Assembly (NCBI RefSeq): GCF_000023065.1
Contig: NC_012691.1
Coordinates: forward strand, 2,586,501 to 2,650,500
Length of the DNA: 64,000 bases
Direction of reading: 5' to 3'
DNA from: Tolumonas auensis DSM 9187
Lineage (GTDB): Bacteria > Pseudomonadota > Gammaproteobacteria > Enterobacterales > Aeromonadaceae
In this document: positions 41,438 through 49,021 of the stretch, in pieces
Layout of the letters: each line of letters begins with the position of its first letter
How positions within the stretch are numbered: position 1 is the stretch's first letter
Notes under the pieces: model-generated
What the model saw: the letters and a program-made list of their open reading frames with translations, nothing else
Told to the model about the DNA's origin: nothing
Databases searched by the model: none
Position numbers and translations under genes: made by a program

Positions 41438-42226
41438 ATGGCCCAAGAGAACAATGCCACCGAATCCCTTCAGTTGAACCTGGGATCGCTGCGCAGCGCG
41501 ATGTCCCTGACCCTGCACACCCACCATGCGTCCCGCATCTGGCATGGCCGCGCCCCGGCCGAAGGCAGGCCCGGCATCATCGGCCTCAACGGCTTTGTCT
41601 CCATCATGAACAAGCTCAAGCGCGGTGCCGAACAGGACGACCCCTATTCGGACTGGTGGATGCTGCGCATCGAGGACAAGCTATCCACCACCAAGGAACA
41701 GCTCCAGACCCTGCGTCAGCAAGTAGACCAGGCACTGGCCGGCGTGCCGCCTGCGTTGAGCCTGGGCGAGAACCTCAACGTCCAGCCGGTCAAGCTGCCG
41801 CTGTTCGTGTCCTCGCAGTTGGGCTTCATGGCGGTGTATCTGCTGGCGGACTACGACGATCTTGCCCGACGTCTGATCCTGGCCCACCACACCGCGCTGA
41901 TCGATCGCTCGACACTCGAACGCTGGCTCAACGACGGCGCGCACTCATTGCGCAGCCTGTTCTCGCTGGCGCAGCAGTACCGGTATTCCGGCACCACGCG
42001 CGACGACTTCGCGGCGAAGAATGCCGCAGCACGGGCGGCGCTGGAAAAGTACGGTGAATTGCCCCAGGACGTGCTCGAAGGTACCCGGCGCAGCCGCTTC
42101 GCGCCGCCGATCGCACGCCGTGGCCTGCAGCAGCGCACCGCCCCCGAAACCGAACCAGCCAGCGAGCCGGATGCTGCGGCAGACCCCGCCGAAGCAGCCT
42201 CATCCGACGAGGGTGAGTCAGCATGA
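41438..42226 (+). CDS. PFL_4669-family (TIGR03761) ICE protein
   Basis: The protein has 262 residues. LGSLRSAMSLTLHTHHASRIWHGR and GLNGFVSIMNKLKRGAEQDDPYSDWWMLRIEDKL are the hallmark segments of this ICE-specific family. The C-terminal 50 residues are Ala/Glu/Pro-rich and acidic. The function is unknown. The frame is open 36 bases further up, but the ATG at 41438 gives the family's usual start (MAQENNATESLQ). It overlaps the next gene by 4 nt. Confidence 0.85.
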   Translation: MAQENNATESLQLNLGSLRSAMSLTLHTHHASRIWHGRAPAEGRPGIIGLNGFVSIMNKLKRGAEQDDPYSDWWMLRIEDKLSTTKEQLQTLRQQVDQALAGVPPALSLGENLNVQPVKLPLFVSSQLGFMAVYLLADYDDLARRLILAHHTALIDRSTLERWLNDGAHSLRSLFSLAQQYRYSGTTRDDFAAKNAAARAALEKYGELPQDVLEGTRRSRFAPPIARRGLQQRTAPETEPASEPDAAADPAEAASSDEGESA

Positions 42227-42753
42227 CAGTACGCGAACCGAACCAACGCCGGCACTTCCAGCCCCTGGAACAGGCGGACTTCATCCAGTTGGAACAGGCG
42301 GGCTATCTAAAAGGCCTTTTAAGGGCTTTTAAGGGTAAAGGGGATCTCGAAGACTGGGTCAACCGGTGTCACGCGCTCAGGGATGAGTTGATTGACCTGG
42401 CGCAGCGGCGCGTGCTGGCGCAGGCGCGAGGCTATCCCTTCCGTCTGCTGTCCATTGAACTGGCCCAGCAGCGTACCGGCGCAGGCACGACCTTTCTGCG
42501 CTGGCGCAAGCACGACCGCTCGGCGATGGGCGTCGCCCTCTGGCAGGAGGTCATGGCCTCCACGGCCACGCCGGTGAATCTGCTGGAGGATCTGCTCGCG
42601 CTGGAACAGCAGCGCATCGCGCTGAACATGCAGATCAGTCTGCTGCATACCCTCGGCCGGCAGGCCCAGGACTGCGCCGGCAAGATGGCCCAGGCCGAGG
42701 ACGCTTATCTGCGCCGGCTCAAATCCATTCCCGCCGCAATGCACGATCGGTGA
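42223..42753 (+). CDS. DUF3158-family ICE protein (position of ICEclc inrR)
   Basis: The protein has 176 residues, is mainly helical and is rich in Gln, Leu and Arg (DELIDLAQRRVLAQARGYPFRLLSIELAQQRTGAGTTFLRWRK). DUF3158 proteins occur only in these elements. Its length and place just upstream of ssb correspond, from memory, to InrR of ICEclc, a factor needed for full integrase promoter activity; that equivalence is not proven here. It is coupled to the upstream gene by ATGA. Confidence 0.75.
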   Translation: MTVREPNQRRHFQPLEQADFIQLEQAGYLKGLLRAFKGKGDLEDWVNRCHALRDELIDLAQRRVLAQARGYPFRLLSIELAQQRTGAGTTFLRWRKHDRSAMGVALWQEVMASTATPVNLLEDLLALEQQRIALNMQISLLHTLGRQAQDCAGKMAQAEDAYLRRLKSIPAAMHDR

Positions 42754-42826
42754 TTGCGCCAGGCATCCCAGCACGCGCCCGGGGCCGACTTGGCACGGGC
42801 ATTTCAACCACCACGGAGATCACAAC

Positions 42827-43228
42827 ATGAGCACGCATTTTTCTGGAGAAGGCAACATCGGCTCGCCGCCCGAGTACCGCGAGTTCCCGAATGGCAACGA
42901 CGAACCCAGTCGCCTGCTGCGCCTGAACGTCTATTTCGACAACCCGGTGCCCAAGAAGGACGGCACCTTCGAGGACCGTGGTGGCTTCTGGGCGCCGGTC
43001 GAAATCTGGCACCGCGATGCCGAGCACTGGAAGGATCTGTACCAGAAAGGCATGCGCGTTCTGGTCATCGGCCGCATGGAGCGCGAACCCTGGGAGGACA
43101 AGGATGAGAAGCCGCGCGAGACCTGGCAGATCAATGCGCGCAGCGTCGGCATCCTGCCGTACCGGATCGAGTCGGTCACGCTCAGCCCGAAGCCGGCATC
43201 AGCGGAGCAGCCGCCACCGTCGGAGTAG
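42827..43228 (+). CDS. ssb: ICE-type single-stranded DNA-binding protein
   Basis: This 133-residue protein has OB-fold segments (RLLRLNVYFDNPVPKKDG, FWAPVEIWHRDAEHWKDLYQKGMRVLVIGRMERE). It ends in a short Pro/Ser tail (EQPPPSE) and lacks the acidic DDDIPF tip of chromosomal SSB, so it may not recruit the same partners. In ICEclc the ssb gene is co-controlled with inrR. A good ribosome binding site precedes the ATG. Confidence 0.85.
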   Translation: MSTHFSGEGNIGSPPEYREFPNGNDEPSRLLRLNVYFDNPVPKKDGTFEDRGGFWAPVEIWHRDAEHWKDLYQKGMRVLVIGRMEREPWEDKDEKPRETWQINARSVGILPYRIESVTLSPKPASAEQPPPSE

Positions 43229-43502
43229 GCGCATCTCCAGGGGCGAGCCTACCGAGGCTCGCTCCGTCTTCCTGTCTTCGGGAAGCGAGGTTCCACCAAC
43301 ATCCACCGCGTTTTCGCGCGCCCAGCGCAAGAAGCTCCAGTACACATCAACACTTCGCACGCCCAACGCCCCCGGTCGGATATGCCGCCGTTTCCGTGAT
43401 CAAAGCGGGTGCCTGCACATTCCTCTTGTTTGCGGTGAGGTTCGCAACATCCAGACATGCTGCTGCCCAGATACATCGGCAATGTGATTTGGATGGACAG
43501 GC
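43229..43502. other. Intergenic gap between ssb and topB
   Basis: The 274 bp contain a hairpin GCGAGCC-TACCGA-GGCTCGC shortly after ssb, a possible weak terminator. No convincing gene is visible. The base composition falls somewhat towards topB, where its promoter probably lies. Confidence 0.4.
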
Positions 43503-45512
43503 ATGCGGCTATTTCTCTGCGAAAAACCTTCGCAAGGCAAGGACATCGGGCGCCTGTTGGGCGCAAGGCAGCGCGGCAATGGTTGCCTCAACGGCCCCGG
43601 CGTCGTCGTGACGTGGTGCATTGGCCACCTTGTCGAAGCCGCGCCGCCGGAAGCCTATGACGAACAGCTCAAGCGCTGGACGATCGAGCAACTTCCCATT
43701 ATTCCCCAGCACTGGCGGGTTGAGGTCAAACCCAAGACCGCAGCGCAATTCAAGGTCGTCAAAGACCTTCTGAGCAAGGCGACCGAACTGGTCATCGCCA
43801 CCGACGCCGATCGCGAAGGCGAACTGATTGCGCGCGAGATCATCGATCTCTGTGGCTATCGCGGCCCCATTCAACGGCTGTGGTTGTCAGCACTGAACGA
43901 CGCCTCGATCCATGCCGCGCTCGGCAAGCTGAAGCCTTCGGGCGACACGCTGCCCATGTATCACTCGGCGCTGGCGCGCTCCAGAGCGGACTGGCTGGTG
44001 GGGATGAACCTGAGCCGCCTGTTCACCCTCCTGGGGCGCCGGGCCGGCTATGACGGCGTGCTGTCGGTCGGACGCGTGCAGACCCCCACGCTCAGACTGG
44101 TGGTCGATCGCGATCGTGAAATCGCGGCCTTCGTCTCCGTCCCGTTCTGGTCCATCGAAGTGGCGCTGTCCTGCACAGGCCAGACATTCACCGCGCAGTG
44201 GCTGCCGCCATCGGCCAGTACCGACGATGCAGGCCGTTGCCTGCAGGAGCCTGTTGCGCAGCAGGCGGTGCAGCGCATCCGCGCCGCTGGCGCTGCTCAG
44301 ATGGTATCGGTCGAGACCGAACGCATGCGCGAAGGCGCGCCATTGCCGTTTGATCTCGGCACCTTGCAGGAAGTGTGTTCCAAGCAGTTCGGCCTCGATG
44401 TCCAGGAGACGCTAGAGATCGCCCAATCCCTGTACGAGACGCACAAGGCCACCACCTATCCACGTAGCGACTCCGGCTATCTTCCCGAAAGCATGCATGC
44501 CGAAGCGCCCACGGTGCTCGACAGTCTGCTCAAGACCGATCCGAGCCTGCGCCCGATCATCGACCAGCTCGACCGCACCCAGCACTCGCGCGCCTGGAAC
44601 GACGCCAAGGTATCGGCCCACCACGGCATCATCCCCACGCTCGAACCCGCCAACCTGTCGGCGATGAGCGAGAAGGAACTGGCCGCCTACCGCCTGATCC
44701 GCGCCCACTACCTGGCGCAATTTCTTCCGCCGCACGAGTTCGACCGCACGACAGCAAGGTTCTCTTGCGGCGACCAGACATTGCAGGCCGTGGGCAAGCA
44801 CGTAGTCGTGCCGGGTTGGCGCCTGGTACTGGCCGAGCCGCAACCCGACGATGCCGGCGATGACGCCGCACCCCGCAGCCAGGTGCTGCCAGCGCTACAC
44901 CAAGGGCTGGCGTGCCAGGTGGCTGGGGTCGATCTGAAGGCGCTCAAGACGCTGCCGCCGCGCCCGTACACCCAAGGTGAGTTGGTCAAGGCGATGAAAA
45001 GCGTCGCCAAACTGGTGTCAGACCCACGCCTGAAACAGAAGCTGAAAGATTCCGTGGGCATCGGCACCGAAGCGACCCGCGCCAATATCATCGGCGGCCT
45101 GCTGAACCGTGGCTACCTGATCAAGAAAGGACGGGCCATCCGCGCCTCGGATGCCGCCTTCACGCTCATCGACACCGTGCCCGCCGCGATCGCCGATCCC
45201 GGCACAACCGCGGTGTGGGAACAGGCGCTCGACATGATCGAAACCGGACAGCTCGCGCTCGATACCTTCATCGACAAGCAGGCGGCCTGGGTCACGCAGT
45301 TGATTGCGCAGTACCGTGGCACCTCGCTGTCCATCAAGATTCCCGAGGGGCCAGCATGCCCGCAGTGTGGCGGTGCCACGCGCCAGCGCAGCGGCAAGAG
45401 CGGTCCATTCTGGTCCTGCGCGAAATACCCCGACTGCAAGGGAACGCTGCCCATCGAATCGGGCAAGCGTGCCGCGCCGCGCAAGCGCCGCGGTGGCCCG
45501 AAGGCCTCCTGA
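43503..45512 (+). CDS. topB: DNA topoisomerase III (ICE copy)
   Basis: The 669 residues begin MRLFLCEKPSQGKDIGRLLG (Toprim domain, with TDADREGELIARE). The type IA domains follow with LSVGRVQTPTLRLVVDRD and the catalytic tyrosine in TYPRSDSGYLPE. A C-terminal four-cysteine zinc finger (CPQCGG, then CAKYPDC) completes it. ICEs of this family usually carry their own topB, presumably for resolving replication or transfer intermediates. Confidence 0.95.
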   Translation: MRLFLCEKPSQGKDIGRLLGARQRGNGCLNGPGVVVTWCIGHLVEAAPPEAYDEQLKRWTIEQLPIIPQHWRVEVKPKTAAQFKVVKDLLSKATELVIATDADREGELIAREIIDLCGYRGPIQRLWLSALNDASIHAALGKLKPSGDTLPMYHSALARSRADWLVGMNLSRLFTLLGRRAGYDGVLSVGRVQTPTLRLVVDRDREIAAFVSVPFWSIEVALSCTGQTFTAQWLPPSASTDDAGRCLQEPVAQQAVQRIRAAGAAQMVSVETERMREGAPLPFDLGTLQEVCSKQFGLDVQETLEIAQSLYETHKATTYPRSDSGYLPESMHAEAPTVLDSLLKTDPSLRPIIDQLDRTQHSRAWNDAKVSAHHGIIPTLEPANLSAMSEKELAAYRLIRAHYLAQFLPPHEFDRTTARFSCGDQTLQAVGKHVVVPGWRLVLAEPQPDDAGDDAAPRSQVLPALHQGLACQVAGVDLKALKTLPPRPYTQGELVKAMKSVAKLVSDPRLKQKLKDSVGIGTEATRANIIGGLLNRGYLIKKGRAIRASDAAFTLIDTVPAAIADPGTTAVWEQALDMIETGQLALDTFIDKQAAWVTQLIAQYRGTSLSIKIPEGPACPQCGGATRQRSGKSGPFWSCAKYPDCKGTLPIESGKRAAPRKRRGGPKAS

Positions 45513-45616
45513 AAGACAGAGAACCCGTCGTCGCGTTGACCACCCCCGGCAACGTGACCACCGCCCCGCAGCCCTGCGAGGCTCCCAGCACGCGATACCT
45601 TCTGTTGCGGTGTGCG

Positions 45617-45648
45617 CGCCCCTTGCGAGGGGCGAGAAGGCCTTTTTT
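45617..45648 (+). terminator. Probable terminator after topB
   Basis: CGCCCC and GGGGCG pair around a 6-nt loop. The stretch AGAAGGCC separates the stem from TTTTTT at 45643-45648. The distance makes it an imperfect terminator about 100 bp after topB. Confidence 0.5.
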
Positions 45649-45701
45649 CCTCGAATCACGCACCGCGTATTCCCTCGATCAGTAACAGTCCCGCCCGCTG
45701 C

Positions 45702-45757
45702 GAAGGGTCTCCTGATGCCTTGCCTGCCATGGGGGTCGAGGCATCAGGAGACCCTTC
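45702..45757. repeat. Perfect 19-bp inverted repeat in the topB downstream region
   Basis: GAAGGGTCTCCTGATGCCT at 45702-45720 is repeated exactly in inverse orientation at 45739-45757, leaving an 18-nt loop. No T-run follows. It could be a strong RNA hairpin, a REP-like element or a protein site. It lies in a 950-bp region (45513-46466) that looks like deletion debris. Confidence 0.75.
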
Positions 45758-45938
45758 AGGGTTGGCGGTATTCGACACCGGCGCCCACCGGTGAAAAGAA
45801 CGGGCTCCCTTTGTGCGCGGATGTGCGCCAGACGATGCCGGCCCCAACCACGACAAGGGCCGGGTGAATGCTGAGACAGCGAACGGTTCCACCGACGACC
45901 GCAACCTGAACCAGTACACGGGTGGTTTCCTCCTCCAA

Positions 45939-45967
45939 GCCGAAGGCGCCCAGCCTTCGGCGTGTTT
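45939..45967 (+). terminator. Probable terminator in the topB-GHKL gap
   Basis: GCCGAAGGC and GCCTTCGGC form a perfect 9-bp stem with a 5-nt loop, followed by GTGTTTTC. It would stop transcription entering from the left before the methyltransferase stub. No intact gene ends just before it, so it may have belonged to a lost gene. Confidence 0.6.
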
Positions 45968-46049
45968 TCTCCTGCGCATCCGCCATGACGACCCGGCAAT
46001 TCCGCCTCGGTCACACGAACAGGAGACACCCGAACGAATCCTCAACCAC

Positions 46050-46175
46050 AAGCCGGCCGCCGATGCGCCGCGCTACAAGGCGATTGGCAATTCGATGGCG
46101 GTGCCGTGCATGGCCTGGCTGGGCCGGCGCCTGCTGCAAACCCTGGACAACGCGGGGCGCACGACTGCGCATTGA
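46050..46175 (+). pseudogene. 3' stub of a cytosine-5 DNA methyltransferase
   Basis: The last 41 codons of a frame ending at 46175 read KPAADAPRYKAIGNSMAVP and then CMAWLGRRLLQTLDN. This is the conserved C-terminal motif X region (RYKALGNSMAV) of Dcm-type methyltransferases. No catalytic PCQ or ENV motif is found upstream, so the gene has been almost wholly deleted. Related elements carry full-length methyltransferase genes near topB. Confidence 0.8.
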
Positions 46176-46220
46176 TCAGCGACACCATGCAACGGCAGGC
46201 GCCGTTGTCGGGCCTGCATC

Positions 46221-46345
46221 GCTGATTCGTCAGCCGTTGCCAGCAGCCAAGGTCGTGCAGGCTGCGTCGCGGACCCTCCGCGCCGACCGTCCTTGTCCGC
46301 ATCGCATCGTGCCGCGGACACGCGCCCATCCCGGGCGTCGATGCT
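46221..46345 (+). ncRNA. Structured leader element, copy 1 (before the GHKL ATPase gene)
   Basis: Helices in order: P1 GCTGA-TTCG-TCAGC (46221); P2 GCAGCC (46243) with GGCTGC (46260) around an 11-nt loop; P3 CGCGGA-CCC-TCCGCG (46268); P4 GTCCGC with GCGGAC around a loop containing ATCGCATCG; P5 CGCCC/GGGCG (46323-46337). The same series with different paired bases recurs at four more places. It ends about 120 bp before the start codon at 46467. Confidence 0.7.
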
Positions 46346-46466
46346 GCTTCTCCCTCGGGCCGACCGGCCCATTCCCCTTCCCACCGGCATCCGCCTGTTC
46401 AGTGCCCCGTCGCACCGGGCAGCGCTGTGCCTGTCCGGTGCAAACCATTATCCAAGGAGTCATCTC

Positions 46467-48059
46467 ATGAGAACCCTTCGTCTCAAGACCAACCAGCACA
46501 GCCTCATCGCCAATCTGCGCCATGCGTTCAACCATGGCTCGATGCTGGGCGAACTGTTACAGAACGCCCGCCGCGCCCAGGCCAGCGCGATCCACATCAC
46601 GGTGAGCCAGGACAGCCTGACCATCACCGACGATGGCATCGGCATTACCGACCTGCAGACCTTGATCTTCATCGCCGAATCCGGCTGGGACAAGCGACTC
46701 AAGGCGCGCGAGAACGCCTTCGGCCTCGGCGTGCTCTCGGCCTTGTACTTTGCCGATACCCTGACGGTGCATTCGCGCGACAAACTGTTCAGCGCGCGAA
46801 CCGCCGAGATCATTGCCGGCGAGCCGATCGAGGAAGACATCGCAGGCTTCCATCTGGAGGGCACCGCCATCCACCTCGAAGGCGTCAAGCCGGTGCAGGC
46901 CGGGCAGGATCTGCCCACCTGGGTGGAGCACGAGCTCCAGCGTCTGTGCGAAGCCTTTCCGGTGCCGGTCTGGCTCAACGACGCTGAAGTGCCACGCCCG
47001 TTGGCGAAGCCCGATCTGCCCTGGCGCGAGACGTCCATGGGCAAGGTCTTGATCAATCTGTCCGGTACGCGCACGCAGTGGCGCTGCTTTCTTCAGGGCT
47101 TGCCCATCGGCGGACGACCTATCGACAGGCTGCCCACGAGCCAGGAACGCCAGGTCGTCCTGCTGCCTGACAACACGCTGGCGAAGCTCCCGGATCGGCA
47201 GCACCTGCTGAACGAGACGGAAGATCATCCACGTATCCAGGCTGCGGTCGATCAGGCCTACCGCGAGGCACTGATCGAGAAGAAGCAGGCGCTTGCCGCC
47301 AGCGACTTCGTCACGCACTACGCGCATGTCTGCCTCAACTCGTCGAACGCCGATCTGCTCAACGACGTGCCCTTCGTTCCTCTGTCCTGGTTCCGGGACT
47401 GGGACGAAGAGCCGGCCGGCTATCGTCAATACTGGCGGCGTTATCTGGGCGGAAATGGCGTGATCGCCCAACAGGCCCTGGAAGTGCTTGGTGTCTGGCA
47501 GATCGAGCCCGACGACGAAACCGCGCCGACCGCCGAGATCTACCTGGAAGCGGCCAAAGCGTATGTACTCGACGAGCCCGGTCTGGATGACGGCCACTGG
47601 CTCAAGCGTCTGATCAAGGTCGTCAGCCCTGAGCAGGTGCGCATCAGAACCGGCACCACCTTGCATCGAGAGGTCAATCCCGGACTTGCCGACTACGAGG
47701 TGGAGCTGGAATTGGTCGATACCCTGCATGTCGGGCTGGAGGGCCATCTCGGGACGGTGGAGTACGCAGTGGAGGCCGTGCGCAAGGGATACACGCTCTA
47801 CCTGACCCCCTCGGCGGGGGCCAGAACCGGGCTGGTCTGCGACTATGTGTTCGACGATCGCTACGGTGAGGATCGTGAAGACGAGGACGCACTCCTGATC
47901 GAAACCTTCATCGCCGTAGGCTGCTCGTCATCAGCCGATCGCGTGGTCCAGGCGCTGCTGCCGTACGCGCTGCGCCATGGCGTGCAACCCAAGCTGGCCG
48001 GCGCCACCGTGCGCCTGGTCTTCGATGACACCGGCAAATTGCAGGCGGTCACTGCCTGA
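46467..48059 (+). CDS. Orphan GHKL (Hsp90/MutL/MORC-type) ATPase
   Basis: The protein has 530 residues. The ATP-binding fold is complete: N box E29/N33 in ELLQNARRA, G1 DDGIGI at 55-60 and G2 FGLGVLS at 85-91. A transducer-like region (GTAIHLEGVKPV) follows at about 125-140. The remaining ~390 residues have no domain I recognise and end in an acidic stretch and a beta-rich tail. No kinase or mismatch-repair domain is attached. AAGGAG precedes the ATG at 46467. It has its own leader element and its own terminator. Confidence 0.85.
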   Translation: MRTLRLKTNQHSLIANLRHAFNHGSMLGELLQNARRAQASAIHITVSQDSLTITDDGIGITDLQTLIFIAESGWDKRLKARENAFGLGVLSALYFADTLTVHSRDKLFSARTAEIIAGEPIEEDIAGFHLEGTAIHLEGVKPVQAGQDLPTWVEHELQRLCEAFPVPVWLNDAEVPRPLAKPDLPWRETSMGKVLINLSGTRTQWRCFLQGLPIGGRPIDRLPTSQERQVVLLPDNTLAKLPDRQHLLNETEDHPRIQAAVDQAYREALIEKKQALAASDFVTHYAHVCLNSSNADLLNDVPFVPLSWFRDWDEEPAGYRQYWRRYLGGNGVIAQQALEVLGVWQIEPDDETAPTAEIYLEAAKAYVLDEPGLDDGHWLKRLIKVVSPEQVRIRTGTTLHREVNPGLADYEVELELVDTLHVGLEGHLGTVEYAVEAVRKGYTLYLTPSAGARTGLVCDYVFDDRYGEDREDEDALLIETFIAVGCSSSADRVVQALLPYALRHGVQPKLAGATVRLVFDDTGKLQAVTA

Positions 48060-48075
48060 TCGGTGCCATCTCTCC

Positions 48076-48106
48076 ACGCCCCCGATTTCGGGGGCGTTTT
48101 TTCTTC
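48076..48106 (+). terminator. Rho-independent terminator after the GHKL ATPase gene
   Basis: ACGCCCCCGA and TCGGGGGCGT form a 10-bp stem with a very short loop, followed by TTTTTTCTTCTT. It lies 16 bp after the stop. Confidence 0.92.
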
Positions 48107-48222
48107 TTGTGGGCCGACGAAAAACCGGTTCTCGCTACCGGGTGCGGGCGAATCCGGCTGTGCTGATTTCCCGTTTCCGGATGACGCGGACAGTACCAGA
48201 ACCGATGCTGGCATCCGCTGTT

Positions 48223-48345
48223 GCCGACATTGTCGGCTTCGCCAGCAGCCAGGGTTTCAGGCTGCCGTGGAGCTTGCTCCATGCCACCCGCCAGTTCGCC
48301 GTCGCATCGCTCGGGCGAACGCTGCCCATGCGGGCATCGATGCCT
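48223..48345 (+). ncRNA. Structured leader element, copy 2 (before the 48421 gene)
   Basis: P1 is GCCGAC-ATT-GTCGGC (48223-48237), a compensated version of GCTGAC/GTCAGC in other copies. P2 is GCAGCC-AGGGTTTCA-GGCTGC with the conserved loop. P3 is TGGAG/CTCCA (48268-48281). P4 is TTCGCC/GGCGAA around GTCGCATCG. P5 is TGCCC/GGGCA (48323-48335). It ends about 75 bp before the ATG. Confidence 0.72.
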
Positions 48346-48420
48346 CTTTCTCCAACCTACGGGATGAGCGCTTCGTCCCGCAGGGGCGTGGCGTTTCCCG
48401 ACTGATCTCAAGGAATGTCC

Positions 48421-48984
48421 ATGGAAACCATCACCACGCAAGACCGCATCACCCTGATACACCTCAAGGTCGCAGATTTCGCCAGCGAAGAGACGCTGTG
48501 CTTCACTGCCACCGTGCTGTTCGATGGCGTTGCCATTGCCGATGCCCGCAACGACGGGCACGGCGGTTCCACCTGCATCCGCGCACTCGACGGCCAGGCT
48601 GCATGGCTGGCCGAGGCCGAAGCCTTCGCCAGGAGCCTGCCCCCCGACATGCTGGAAGGCGGCATCTCCGGCGAGGACGACGACCCGCTGGTCATCGACA
48701 TCACGCTCGACTATCTGGTCGATCATCTGGCTGAAGCACAGCATGCCGAACGCAAGCTACGCACCGCCTACACCCGCGACATCGCCAACAAGGTGCTGTT
48801 CATCAGGGACGGCAAGCTGCTGTTCCTGAAAGGCATCAAGCTCAAGGCCATCGCCGACCGCGCCGGGTACTTTGCGGCGCTGCGCGCACGGCAGGAAACA
48901 CCCATCATCATTCTGGCCGAGCTGCCGCCGGATGAGGCTTTCGCCTTGTGGAAGCAGCATGTACTGGGCGGCGAATCGTCCTGA
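48421..48984 (+). CDS. Unknown ICE protein
   Basis: The protein has 187 residues. The N-terminal half is beta-rich (ETLCFTATVLFDGVAIADARNDGHGG), then helical (AEAEAFARSLPPD), with an acidic stretch EDDDPLVIDITLD. ADRAGYFAALRARQETPIIILAELPPDEAFALW lies near the end. I recognise no domain, although similar proteins are common in plasmid and ICE maintenance regions. AAGGA lies before the ATG at 48421; another in-frame ATG is six bases upstream. Its terminator has been split by an insertion sequence. Confidence 0.7.
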   Translation: METITTQDRITLIHLKVADFASEETLCFTATVLFDGVAIADARNDGHGGSTCIRALDGQAAWLAEAEAFARSLPPDMLEGGISGEDDDPLVIDITLDYLVDHLAEAQHAERKLRTAYTRDIANKVLFIRDGKLLFLKGIKLKAIADRAGYFAALRARQETPIIILAELPPDEAFALWKQHVLGGESS

Positions 48985-49021
48985 TCCCCAAGGCTTCCCG
49001 AGCCTCCACAGCCCCGCGATT

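Noticed and set aside
41293-42057. 254-codon plus-strand frame overlapping the PFL_4669 gene
   Set aside because: It is Arg/Pro/His-rich and out of frame with a recognised ICE family protein.
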